Shown: in pieces, positions 1-5,382 of the stretch
Layout of the letters: every line of letters starts with the position of its first letter
How positions within the stretch are numbered: position 1 is the stretch's first letter
Assembly: GCA_025927795.1 (NCBI GenBank)
Contig: JAICKT010000257.1
Location: 1-6,424 of the forward strand
Direction of reading: 5' to 3'
DNA length: 6,424 bases
Source of the DNA: Parafilimonas sp.
Lineage (GTDB): Bacteria > Bacteroidota > Bacteroidia > Chitinophagales > Chitinophagaceae
Notes under the pieces: generated by a model
What the model saw: only the letters and a program-made list of their open reading frames with translations
Told to the model about the DNA's origin: nothing
The model's database searches: none
Program-made: the position numbers and the translations under genes

Positions 1-1
1 A

Positions 2-405
2 GATTCAGATGCAGACGTACAAAAACTTATTGAAAGAACGGAGACGGAAGGAGATGAGAAACTGAAGAATAATGATGAGGCAGGACTGAAGTTTGATTAT
101 GCTAAGCTATGGGTCGTTGAGCGTGATTCATTCGAGGAGATAAACGACAAGGCGGAAGAGAACGAGTCCAGTGATTCATGGGCCGTTCTCCTGGCGACAG
201 CAAAGGCGGAATCAGCCGAAGAGGCTGCCAAAGTGGTGACTGGGCGTGGGGCACGACGGGTAGCTGCCGCGAAGGCAGCTGTTCAGGTACGGTCCGATCA
301 CGTCCCACCACACACTTTCTGATTCTTGTGCAGACTAAGCTCTTAAACGATGTGCTAAATTCTCCACAAAAGGGGAACAAAAAGAAGAAGAGCAAAAGCA
401 GAAGC
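2..405 (+). CDS. Fragment of a eukaryotic (fungal-like) CHD3/Mi-2-type chromatin remodeller, two exons, partial at 5' end
   Basis: Reading from base 2, the frame is open to a TGA at 320-322. If bases 287-333 are removed as an intron, the frame continues as TKLLNDVLNSPQKGNKKKKS and onward. The spliced peptide has DADVQKLIERTETEGDEK, then FDYAKLWVVERDSFEEI, then ENESSDSWAVLLATAKAE and TGRGARR, followed by a Lys/Ser-rich basic stretch. This order (acidic linker with a V-x-x-L-I-x-R segment, F-x-x-A-K, a W-x-x-L-L helix, GRGxRR) resembles the region after the helicase in CHD3/Mi-2/PICKLE-type SNF2 ATPases. That is recognition by eye, not a search. GC content exceeds 60% in 181-300, unlike the AT-rich genes downstream. 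The 3' limit is not defined: eukaryotic-looking sequence fades around 395-440, and 405 is only an estimate. It is probably not from the same genome as the arg operon. The 108-codon frame that opens at 178 mixes intron, exon 2 and bacterial leader and is not a gene. Confidence 0.5.
287..333 (+). other. Predicted spliceosomal intron (47 bases)
   Basis: The segment begins GTACGG directly after CAG and ends TTCTTGTGCAG. A CTGAT at 319-323 fits the fungal branch-point pattern CTRAY, 11 bases before the 3' splice site. Removing it is phase 0 and carries the frame past the in-frame TGA at 320-322 into a Lys/Ser-rich continuation. The size fits short fungal introns. No transcript evidence is available, so this rests on motif and frame logic only. 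Confidence 0.5.
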
Positions 406-500
406 GTTCATTTGTTTCATTGTTCGCGATATTGTTTTCTTAACCCCCATCCCCTAAAGGGGAGTATAAAAAGAGTTTATTTTATAATACCTAATTTAAA
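396..500 (+). promoter_or_regulatory. Junction zone and argG leader
   Basis: This stretch holds the transition from the GC-richer eukaryotic-looking DNA to AT-rich bacterial DNA, a reverse copy of the GC-rich repeat (442-465), and an A/T-rich leader (466-500) ending CTAATTTAAA just before the argG ATG. There is no Shine-Dalgarno sequence, which is usual for Bacteroidota, where A-rich leaders are common. I looked for the Bacteroidota promoter pattern (TTTG, about 19 bases, TAnnTTTG) and found only poor matches, such as TTTG at 411 with TATTGTTT at 430 at the wrong spacing. The operon promoter may therefore lie upstream in sequence lost at the junction. Confidence 0.35.
442..465 (-). repeat. 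GC-rich interspersed repeat, copy 1 (reverse)
   Basis: Read on the minus strand, this is ACTCCCC, TTTA, GGGGATGGGGGTT. Bases 444-462 are an exact reverse complement of bases 538-556 (19 of 19), so with copy 2 it forms a perfect inverted repeat around the argG start codon. Confidence 0.9.
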
Positions 501-1748
501 ATGACATCAATTAAAAGTAATCAGCAACCGAATAACCCCCCTTTAGGGGATGGGGGCATTGTTCTTGGTTTTTCCGGTGGTTTAGATACAAGTTTTTGTG
601 TAAAGTATTTAACGGATGATAAAGGTTATGAAGTACACAGTATCATCGTAAATACCGGCGGCTTTGATGAAGAAGAATTAAAAAAGATAGAAGCACATGC
701 ATACAAGCTCGGTGTAAAAACGCACACAACTGTTGATGCCGTTAAAGGATATTACGACCGCATTATAAAATATTTAGTTTTTGGAAATGTGCTGAAGAAT
801 AATACTTATCCATTAAGTGTAAGTGCAGAAAGATTGATACAGGCTTTGCACATTGCAGAACATGTAAAAAAATTAAATGCAGATGCTGTTGCTCATGGTA
901 GCACTGGCGCTGGTAACGACCAGGTTCGATTTGATATGGTGTTTCATATCATGATTCCGAATGTTGAAATTATAACACCTATAAGAGATTTAAAGTTGAG
1001 CCGTGAACAAGAAATTGAATATTTGAAGAGCAAAGAAGTTGATATGAATTTTGAAAAGGCAGCATATTCAATTAATAAAGGTTTGTGGGGAACGAGTGTT
1101 GGCGGAAGAGAAACATTAAACTCAAAAGGTTTGTTGCCTGAAGAAGCATATCCAACACAAGTAACAAAACATGAAACTGAAGAGGTAAAATTGCATTTTG
1201 AAAAGGGTGAGATAATTGCAGTAAATGATAAAGCATTTAATAATCCTTCAGAAGCCATACAATATTTACAATCCATTGCAGGTCCATTTGGAATTGGAAG
1301 AGATATTCATGTTGGAGATACAATTATTGGCATTAAAGGTCGTGTGAGTTTTGAAGCAGCAGCGCCAATGATTATTATCAAAGCGCATCATGCGTTAGAA
1401 AAACATGTTCTTACAAAATGGCAATTGAGTTGGAAAGATACGATTGCAAATTTTTATGGTAACTGGTTGCATGAAGGACAGATATTAGATCCGGTAATGA
1501 GAGATATAGAAGCGTTTCTGCAAAACTCGCAGCAAAAAGTAACAGGCGATGTTTTCGTTCAGTTAATGCCATATCGTTTTCAAATCATCGGTATTGAAAG
1601 TGAACATGATTTAATGAACAGCAAGTTTGGAAAATATGGCGAAATGAATACAGGCTTTACCGGTGAAGATGTGCGTGGCTTCAGTAAAATTTTTGGTAAT
1701 CAAACGGCGATGTATCATTTTTTAAATGACGATGCAGGTTCTAAATAA
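501..1748 (+). CDS. argG: Argininosuccinate synthase
   Basis: ArgG condenses citrulline and aspartate with ATP hydrolysis to AMP, giving argininosuccinate, the next-to-last step of cytosolic arginine synthesis. The 415-residue protein shows the N-type ATP pyrophosphatase loop FSGGLDTS (24-31), KNNTYPLSVSAERL, HGSTGAGNDQVRFD (from His132), SINKGLWGTSVGG and a long C-terminal part ending in KFGKYGEMNTGFTGEDV and KIFGNQ, all typical of the family. Homologues usually start only a few residues before the ATP loop (M-KKVVLAFSGGLD type), whereas here about 18 extra residues precede it. Residues 12-19 (NPPLGDGG plus the preceding Asn) are encoded by repeat copy 2. ATG at 501 is the only nearby start in frame, so the extension appears translated. 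The 3' end overlaps the cupin gene by 23 bases, which suggests co-transcription and translational coupling. The enzyme identity is secure; an effect of the extension is not known. Confidence 0.96.
   Translation: MTSIKSNQQPNNPPLGDGGIVLGFSGGLDTSFCVKYLTDDKGYEVHSIIVNTGGFDEEELKKIEAHAYKLGVKTHTTVDAVKGYYDRIIKYLVFGNVLKNNTYPLSVSAERLIQALHIAEHVKKLNADAVAHGSTGAGNDQVRFDMVFHIMIPNVEIITPIRDLKLSREQEIEYLKSKEVDMNFEKAAYSINKGLWGTSVGGRETLNSKGLLPEEAYPTQVTKHETEEVKLHFEKGEIIAVNDKAFNNPSEAIQYLQSIAGPFGIGRDIHVGDTIIGIKGRVSFEAAAPMIIIKAHHALEKHVLTKWQLSWKDTIANFYGNWLHEGQILDPVMRDIEAFLQNSQQKVTGDVFVQLMPYRFQIIGIESEHDLMNSKFGKYGEMNTGFTGEDVRGFSKIFGNQTAMYHFLNDDAGSK
534..557 (+). repeat. GC-rich interspersed repeat, copy 2, in frame in the argG N-terminus
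   Basis: The core CCCCTTTAGGGGATGGGGG lies at 538-556. It is read as N-P-P-L-G-D-G-G (residues 12-19 of ArgG) directly before the conserved strand IVLGFSGG. It is the inverted partner of copy 1. Confidence 0.92.
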
Positions 1749-2094
1749 ACATAACGCTTTGCATCATTATACATGGAGCAATAACTGTGATGGTTGGGTG
1801 TTCGTTGATACAAATGAATTATCTGTGAAACAAGAATTGATGCCGAAGCAAACAGCAGAAAGTTTACATTATCATAAAAAAGCACAGCAGTTCTTTTTTA
1901 TATTGAAAGGAATAGCAACATTTGAAGTTGATGGCAAAGTTTTTTCGGTAAAAGAAAATGAAGGCTTTCATATTCCGGCAGGCAAAAAGCATCGCATCAT
2001 AAATAATACAAACAGTGATCTTGAATTTATTTTAAGCTCGCAACCTTCTACAAACAACGACAGGTTTAATTGTTCTGATGATGAAGAAAATTAA
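1726..2094 (+). CDS. Small single-domain cupin protein
   Basis: A 122-residue protein with a single cupin barrel. Motif 1 is HYHKKAQQFFFILKG (His48, His50, with Gln54/Gln55 where many cupins have a metal-ligand Glu). Motif 2 is GFHIPAGKKH (Gly80 to His89). The expected metal ligands His48, His50 and His89 are therefore present. No signal peptide or membrane segment is visible, so it is probably cytosolic. It overlaps argG by 23 bases and argC by 17, so it is almost certainly co-expressed with the arginine pathway. Its start could be ATG 1726 or ATG 1732 (Met3). The substrate is unknown. The acidic C-terminal tail (SDDEEN) lies in the overlap with argC. It could be a small-molecule sensor or an isomerase-like enzyme, but nothing in the sequence decides this. 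Confidence 0.85.
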   Translation: MTMQVLNKHNALHHYTWSNNCDGWVFVDTNELSVKQELMPKQTAESLHYHKKAQQFFFILKGIATFEVDGKVFSVKENEGFHIPAGKKHRIINNTNSDLEFILSSQPSTNNDRFNCSDDEEN

Positions 2095-3061
2095 TGTTGG
2101 CATTATTGGTGGCGCTGGTTATACCGGCGGTGAATTAATTCGCTTATTAATTAATCATCCGGATACTGATATACGTTTTATTCACAGCAAAAGCAACGCA
2201 GGCAAGCCTGTTTATAAAGTTCACCAGGATTTACTTGGCGAAACGGATTTAATGTTTACGGGTTCTTTGAGTAATGATGTTGATGTTTTGTATTTATGCT
2301 TAGGTCATGGTGATTCAAAAAAGTTCTTAACTGAAAATAATATTTCAGACAACATAAAAATTATTGATTTAGCAAACGACTTTCGTCTCGCTCAAAGCTC
2401 GAAGCTCAAAGCCCGCAGTTTTGTTTATGGTTTGCCTGAATTAAATAAAGAACAAATTCAATCAGCACATAATATTGCAAATCCCGGTTGCTTTGCAACA
2501 TCAATTCAGTTAGGGTTATTGCCATTGGCAAAAGCAGGTTTGTTAGATGAAATTTATACCACAGGCATCACTGGTTCAACAGGTGCCGGGCAAAACTTGA
2601 GCGCAACATCACATTTTAGCTGGCGTGCAAATAATATCCAGGCTTATAAAACATTAACGCATCAGCATCTTGGTGAAATTATGCAATCACTAACGCAGCT
2701 GCAGTCAAACACAGATATTGATTTATCATTTGTTCCGTGGCGGGGAGATTTTACAAGAGGTATATTCATCAGCTCAACTATACATTGCGAAGAATCTTTG
2801 GATGCAGTAAAAAAATTATTTAAAGATTTTTACAAAGGAAATCCCTTTGTTTTTTTTAGTGATGATGCAATTTTTTTAAAACAGGTTGTCAATACAAACA
2901 GATGCGTCATCCAGATAGAAAAAGTCGGCAGCAAATTGGTAGTGCATTCAGCGCTTGATAATTTATTAAAAGGCGCCAGCGGGCAAGCTGTTCAAAACAT
3001 GAACTTAATGTTTGGATTGAATGAAACGATAGGATTAAAACTTAAAGCAAACTACTTTTAA
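2078..3061 (+). CDS. argC: N-acyl-gamma-glutamyl-phosphate reductase
   Basis: ArgC reduces N-acyl-glutamyl phosphate with NADPH to N-acyl-glutamate semialdehyde, the third step of arginine synthesis. The 327-residue protein has the N-terminal Rossmann motif GIIGGAGYTGGEL (8-20), the catalytic cysteine in NPGCFATS (Cys138), the substrate-binding GSTGAGQ, and THQHLGEI with His195/His197 in the catalytic domain. FVPWRGDFTRGI and the C-terminal NLLKGASGQAVQNMN are standard for the family. The start is ATG 2078 or the next codon, ATG 2081; both lie inside the cupin gene's 3' end, so translation is probably coupled. Residues 107-114 (SSKLKARS) sit between NDFRL and FVYGLPEL, where homologues have a shorter, variable loop. 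The same peptide pattern occurs in the ArgB part of this window. Whether the acyl group is acetyl or succinyl cannot be read from ArgC itself. Confidence 0.95.
   Translation: MMKKINVGIIGGAGYTGGELIRLLINHPDTDIRFIHSKSNAGKPVYKVHQDLLGETDLMFTGSLSNDVDVLYLCLGHGDSKKFLTENNISDNIKIIDLANDFRLAQSSKLKARSFVYGLPELNKEQIQSAHNIANPGCFATSIQLGLLPLAKAGLLDEIYTTGITGSTGAGQNLSATSHFSWRANNIQAYKTLTHQHLGEIMQSLTQLQSNTDIDLSFVPWRGDFTRGIFISSTIHCEESLDAVKKLFKDFYKGNPFVFFSDDAIFLKQVVNTNRCVIQIEKVGSKLVVHSALDNLLKGASGQAVQNMNLMFGLNETIGLKLKANYF
2391..2419 (+). repeat. AAGCTCAAAGC-type purine-rich short repeat in argC
   Basis: Three tandem variants of CAAAGCT/GAAGCTC are read as A-Q-S-S-K-L-K-A-R-S (around residues 105-114). A similar tract occurs at 6169-6195 in argB, read as E-S-S-K-L-K-A-E-S. 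Both lie in surface-loop positions. This may be a second dispersed repeat family, but the tract is short and low in complexity. Confidence 0.4.
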
Positions 3062-3079
3062 TAATATACAATTATACTT

Positions 3080-4267
3080 ATGAAATTATTCGACGTGTAT
3101 CCTTTGAATGATGTAACGATTACGAAAGCCCAGGGCTCTTATGTGTGGGATGAAAATGGTGTGCAGTATTTAGATTTATATGGTGGTCATGCAGTGATTA
3201 GCATTGGTCATACACATCCGCATTGGGTAAAAAGAATTGAAGACCAACTGGAAAAAATTGCTTTTTATTCAAACTCTGTTCGCATACCTATTCAACAATC
3301 GTTAGCCGATAAATTAGGCAGCCTTAGTGGCAAAGACAATTATCAATTGTTCTTAGTAAACAGTGGCGCCGAAGCAAATGAGAATGCATTGAAGCTTGCA
3401 TCATTTCACACAGGCAAAAAGAAAATTGTTGCTTTTAATAAGGCATTTCATGGAAGAACATCATTGGCTGTTGCAGCAACAGATAATAAAAATATTGTTG
3501 CACCGGTTAATGAAACCTCTAACATAGATTTTCTTCCTTTTAATGATGAAGCTGCATTGAAGGAATATTTCCAAACAAACGGAAATAAAGTTGCTGCAGT
3601 AATTGTTGAAGCCATCCAGGGTGTGGGCGGAATTAATGTTGCATCTGAAAGTTTTTTAAAGCTGATAAGAAATTTGTGCGATGCAAACGATGCTTTATTT
3701 ATTGCTGATGAAGTGCAGTGTGGTTATGGCAGAAGCGGAAAGTTCTTTGCATTGGATTATGCAGGTGTAAATGCAGATATCTATACAATGGCAAAAGGCA
3801 TGGGCAATGGTTTTCCGGTTGGTGGTATTTTAATTGCGCCTTACATTCAACCCAAACATGGATTGTTGGGCACAACGTTCGGTGGTAATCATTTGGCTTG
3901 CGCTGCTGCATTAGCTGTGTTGGAAGTAATTGAAAAAGATAATTTGATTGAGATGAGTAAGCAACGCGGCATGTATCTTATCAACAAATTAAAAAGTTTT
4001 GATGGCATTGAAAATGTTCGCGGCAAAGGATTAATGATCGGTTTTGATGTGCCTGAAGACATTAAAGACCTGCGCAAAAAATTGTTGATGGATTATTTCA
4101 TTTTTACCGGTGAAGCAAAACCGAATGTTATTCGTTTGTTGCCTGCATTAAATATTACACGCAAGCAGGTGGATGAATTTTTGGATACGCTGAATGAAGC
4201 AATTGAAGAGATGAAAGCCCCTGCCCCTAACGAGGAAAAAGAAGAAGCTTTAATAAACGAAAATTGA
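3080..4267 (+). CDS. argD: N-acylornithine aminotransferase, class III PLP-dependent
   Basis: ArgD transfers the amino group of glutamate to N-acyl-glutamate semialdehyde, giving N-acylornithine. The 395-residue protein has the class III aminotransferase layout: YLDLYGGHAVISIGHTHP near the N-terminus, the phosphate-binding NSGAEANENALKLA, FHGRT, the PLP-ring aspartate in ADEVQCGYGRSG (Asp210), and the Schiff-base lysine in MAKGMGNGFPVGG (Lys239), followed by TTFGGNHLAC and NVIRLLPAL. It starts 18 bases after the argC stop with an AT-rich spacer and no Shine-Dalgarno. Its last 16 residues (from Ala380, KAPAPNEEKEE and onward) extend beyond the usual end of the enzyme. Part of that tail is encoded by a degenerate reverse copy of the GC-rich repeat (4217-4236). 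Whether the substrate is acetyl- or succinylornithine is inferred only from the neighbouring transcarbamylase. Confidence 0.94.
   Translation: MKLFDVYPLNDVTITKAQGSYVWDENGVQYLDLYGGHAVISIGHTHPHWVKRIEDQLEKIAFYSNSVRIPIQQSLADKLGSLSGKDNYQLFLVNSGAEANENALKLASFHTGKKKIVAFNKAFHGRTSLAVAATDNKNIVAPVNETSNIDFLPFNDEAALKEYFQTNGNKVAAVIVEAIQGVGGINVASESFLKLIRNLCDANDALFIADEVQCGYGRSGKFFALDYAGVNADIYTMAKGMGNGFPVGGILIAPYIQPKHGLLGTTFGGNHLACAAALAVLEVIEKDNLIEMSKQRGMYLINKLKSFDGIENVRGKGLMIGFDVPEDIKDLRKKLLMDYFIFTGEAKPNVIRLLPALNITRKQVDEFLDTLNEAIEEMKAPAPNEEKEEALINEN
4217..4236 (-). repeat. Degenerate GC-rich repeat, copy 3 (reverse), in the argD 3' end
   Basis: CCCCTGCCCCTAACGAGG at 4218-4235 aligns with the reverse-oriented consensus CCCCATCCCCTAAAGGGG with a few changes. 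It is read as A-P-A-P-N-E in the ArgD tail. It is the inverted partner of copy 4, and the two share a CTG/CAG variant in place of the usual AT. Confidence 0.55.
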
Positions 4268-4300
4268 TTTTAAATGATCGCCTCAAATTATTTAAATAAA

Positions 4301-4320
4301 ACTCCCTTTAGGGCTGGGGC
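4301..4320 (+). repeat. GC-rich interspersed repeat, copy 4, abutting the argF' start codon
   Basis: ACTCCCTTTAGGGCTGGGGC ends at the base immediately before ATG 4321. It is a variant with shortened C and G runs and CTG instead of GATG. The usual A-rich initiation region of argF' is thus replaced by a G-rich repeat that can form a small hairpin (CCC, TTTA, GGG). Confidence 0.85.
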
Positions 4321-5295
4321 ATGAAACAATTTATTTCTGTTCATGATGCGGGCAATATCAATGCTTTGGTTGAAAAAGCATTGATGTATAAAGCAAATCC
4401 TTTGCAGGATATAATGCTGGGTGCGAATAAAAGAATCGGCTTGTTATTTCTCAATCCAAGTTTGCGCACAAGATTAAGCACGCAGGTTGCTGCAACAAAT
4501 CTTGGAATGGAAGCTATTGTTTTTAATGTTGATAAAGAAGGCTGGGCGCTTGAATTTGAAGAAGGCGCAATCATGAGTGGCAACACTGTTGAACATATTA
4601 AAGATGCTGCGCCGGTGCTCGGAAGTTACTTTGATATTCTATGCATCAGGACATTTCCATCGTTGAAGAATCGTGAAGATGATTACAGCGAATTATACAT
4701 TACACAGTTTATAAAATATTGTGGCGTTCCGGTAATTAGTTTGGAAAGTGCAACGTTGCATCCCTTGCAAAGTTTGACGGATGTGATAACAATAAAAGAA
4801 TGTTTAAATAACTCCCCTTTAGGGGATGGGGGCAAACCCAAAATTGTTCTAACCTGGGCGCCGCATGTAAAACCGTTGCCGCAATGTGTTGCCAATAGTT
4901 TTGCGCAATGGATTAATGCGTGGGGCGAAGCAGAGTTTATAATCACTCACCCCGAAGATTATGAATTAAAAGAAGAATTTACCAAAGGCGCAACCATCAC
5001 ACACAACCAGGATGAAGCATTGAAAAATGCTGACTTTGTTTATGTAAAAAACTGGAGCACTTATAAAGATTACGGCAAGATTTATGAGAACGATCCGGAG
5101 TGGATGTTGACTGAAGAAAAACTTACATTAACCAATAATGCAAAGGTGATGCATTGTTTACCTGTTCGCAGGAATGTTGAATTAAGCGATGAAGTTTTAG
5201 ATAGTGCAAACAGCATCGTAATACAACAAGCCGCGAATCGTGTTTGGGCTGCACAAGCTGTAATTAGTGAAATCCTCAAAACCCCCATCCCCTAA
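4321..5295 (+). CDS. argF': N-acylornithine transcarbamylase (probably N-succinylornithine type)
   Basis: It transfers the carbamoyl group to acylated ornithine, giving N-acyl-citrulline, in place of ordinary ornithine transcarbamylase. The 324-residue protein has the carbamoyl-phosphate motif SLRTRLSTQ (47-55, normally SxRTR), HPLQS (147-151), LTWAPHVKPLPQ, ITHPEDYEL, YVKNWSTY and HCLPVRRN (278-285), matching the acetyl/succinylornithine branch. In GNTVEH (87-92), Val90 sits where the Xanthomonas acetylornithine enzyme has Glu92 and the Bacteroides succinylornithine enzyme has Pro90. Published mutations at this site, including Glu to Val, switch specificity toward succinylornithine, so succinyl specificity is inferred. 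Residues 164-171 (NSPLGDGG) come from repeat copy 5, inserted in the loop between the helix after HPLQS and the strand KIVLTW. The C-terminal TPIP and the TAA stop are supplied by repeat copy 6. Confidence 0.93.
   Translation: MKQFISVHDAGNINALVEKALMYKANPLQDIMLGANKRIGLLFLNPSLRTRLSTQVAATNLGMEAIVFNVDKEGWALEFEEGAIMSGNTVEHIKDAAPVLGSYFDILCIRTFPSLKNREDDYSELYITQFIKYCGVPVISLESATLHPLQSLTDVITIKECLNNSPLGDGGKPKIVLTWAPHVKPLPQCVANSFAQWINAWGEAEFIITHPEDYELKEEFTKGATITHNQDEALKNADFVYVKNWSTYKDYGKIYENDPEWMLTEEKLTLTNNAKVMHCLPVRRNVELSDEVLDSANSIVIQQAANRVWAAQAVISEILKTPIP
4811..4833 (+). repeat. GC-rich interspersed repeat, copy 5, in frame inside argF'
   Basis: ACTCCCC, TTTA, GGGGATGGGGGC with the full 19-base core intact. 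It is read as N-S-P-L-G-D-G-G (residues 164-171), the same frame as in argG. Homologues recalled from the family go directly from the ITIEE helix through a short linker to the KVVLTW strand. Confidence 0.92.
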
Positions 5296-5302
5296 AGGGA
5301 TG
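5281..5302 (-). repeat. GC-rich interspersed repeat, copy 6 (reverse), containing the argF' stop
   Basis: ACCCCCATCCCCTAAAGGGA at 5281-5300 is the reverse-oriented repeat. Its internal CCCCTAAAGGG provides the TAA stop (5293-5295) of argF'. Copy 7 lies downstream in the opposite orientation, so the two can pair across about 54 bases. Confidence 0.9.
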
Positions 5303-5382
5303 TTTATGACCTTCAAATTATTAGAATGGCATTATCATTTTCAAGAAGTTTTGTTTACTCCCCTTCAGGGAATGGGAGCGGT
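5296..5382 (+). other. Intergenic spacer between argF' and the DUF559-argB gene
   Basis: The 87 bases hold the end of repeat copy 6, about 54 bases of AT-rich DNA and repeat copy 7. The two copies are inverted and partly complementary (CCCATCCCCTAAAGGG against CCCTTCAGGGAATGGG), so an imperfect stem-loop is possible. There is no T-tract after it as expected for an intrinsic terminator, so transcription probably reads through. No small gene is visible. Confidence 0.6.
5357..5379 (+). repeat. GC-rich interspersed repeat, copy 7, just upstream of DUF559
   Basis: ACTCCCCTTCAGGGAATGGG followed by AGC; differs from the core at a few positions. It ends three bases before the ATG at 5383. With copy 8 it brackets the DUF559 domain in direct orientation. 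Confidence 0.85.

Noticed and set aside
411..437. Bacteroidota-type promoter for argG (TTTG with TATTGTTT)
   Set aside because: The spacing is about 15 bases instead of about 19, the -7 match is poor, and the region overlaps the suspected chimeric junction.
178..504. 108-codon + strand open frame before argG
   Set aside because: It mixes the wrong frame of exon 1, an apparent intron, exon 2 and the bacterial leader with a repeat; its upstream half reads as no known protein.
944..1276. 110-codon minus-strand open frame
   Set aside because: Antisense shadow of argG without recognisable motifs; the same applies to the other short minus-strand frames over argD and argF'.
5281..5379. Intrinsic terminator between argF' and the DUF559-argB gene
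   Set aside because: The inverted copies can pair, but the loop is long and no T-tract follows; the downstream gene belongs to the same pathway.
5296..5382. Small peptide gene starting at ATG 5306 between argF' and DUF559
   Set aside because: Short, lacking conserved features, and running through repeat copy 7; there is no support for expression.
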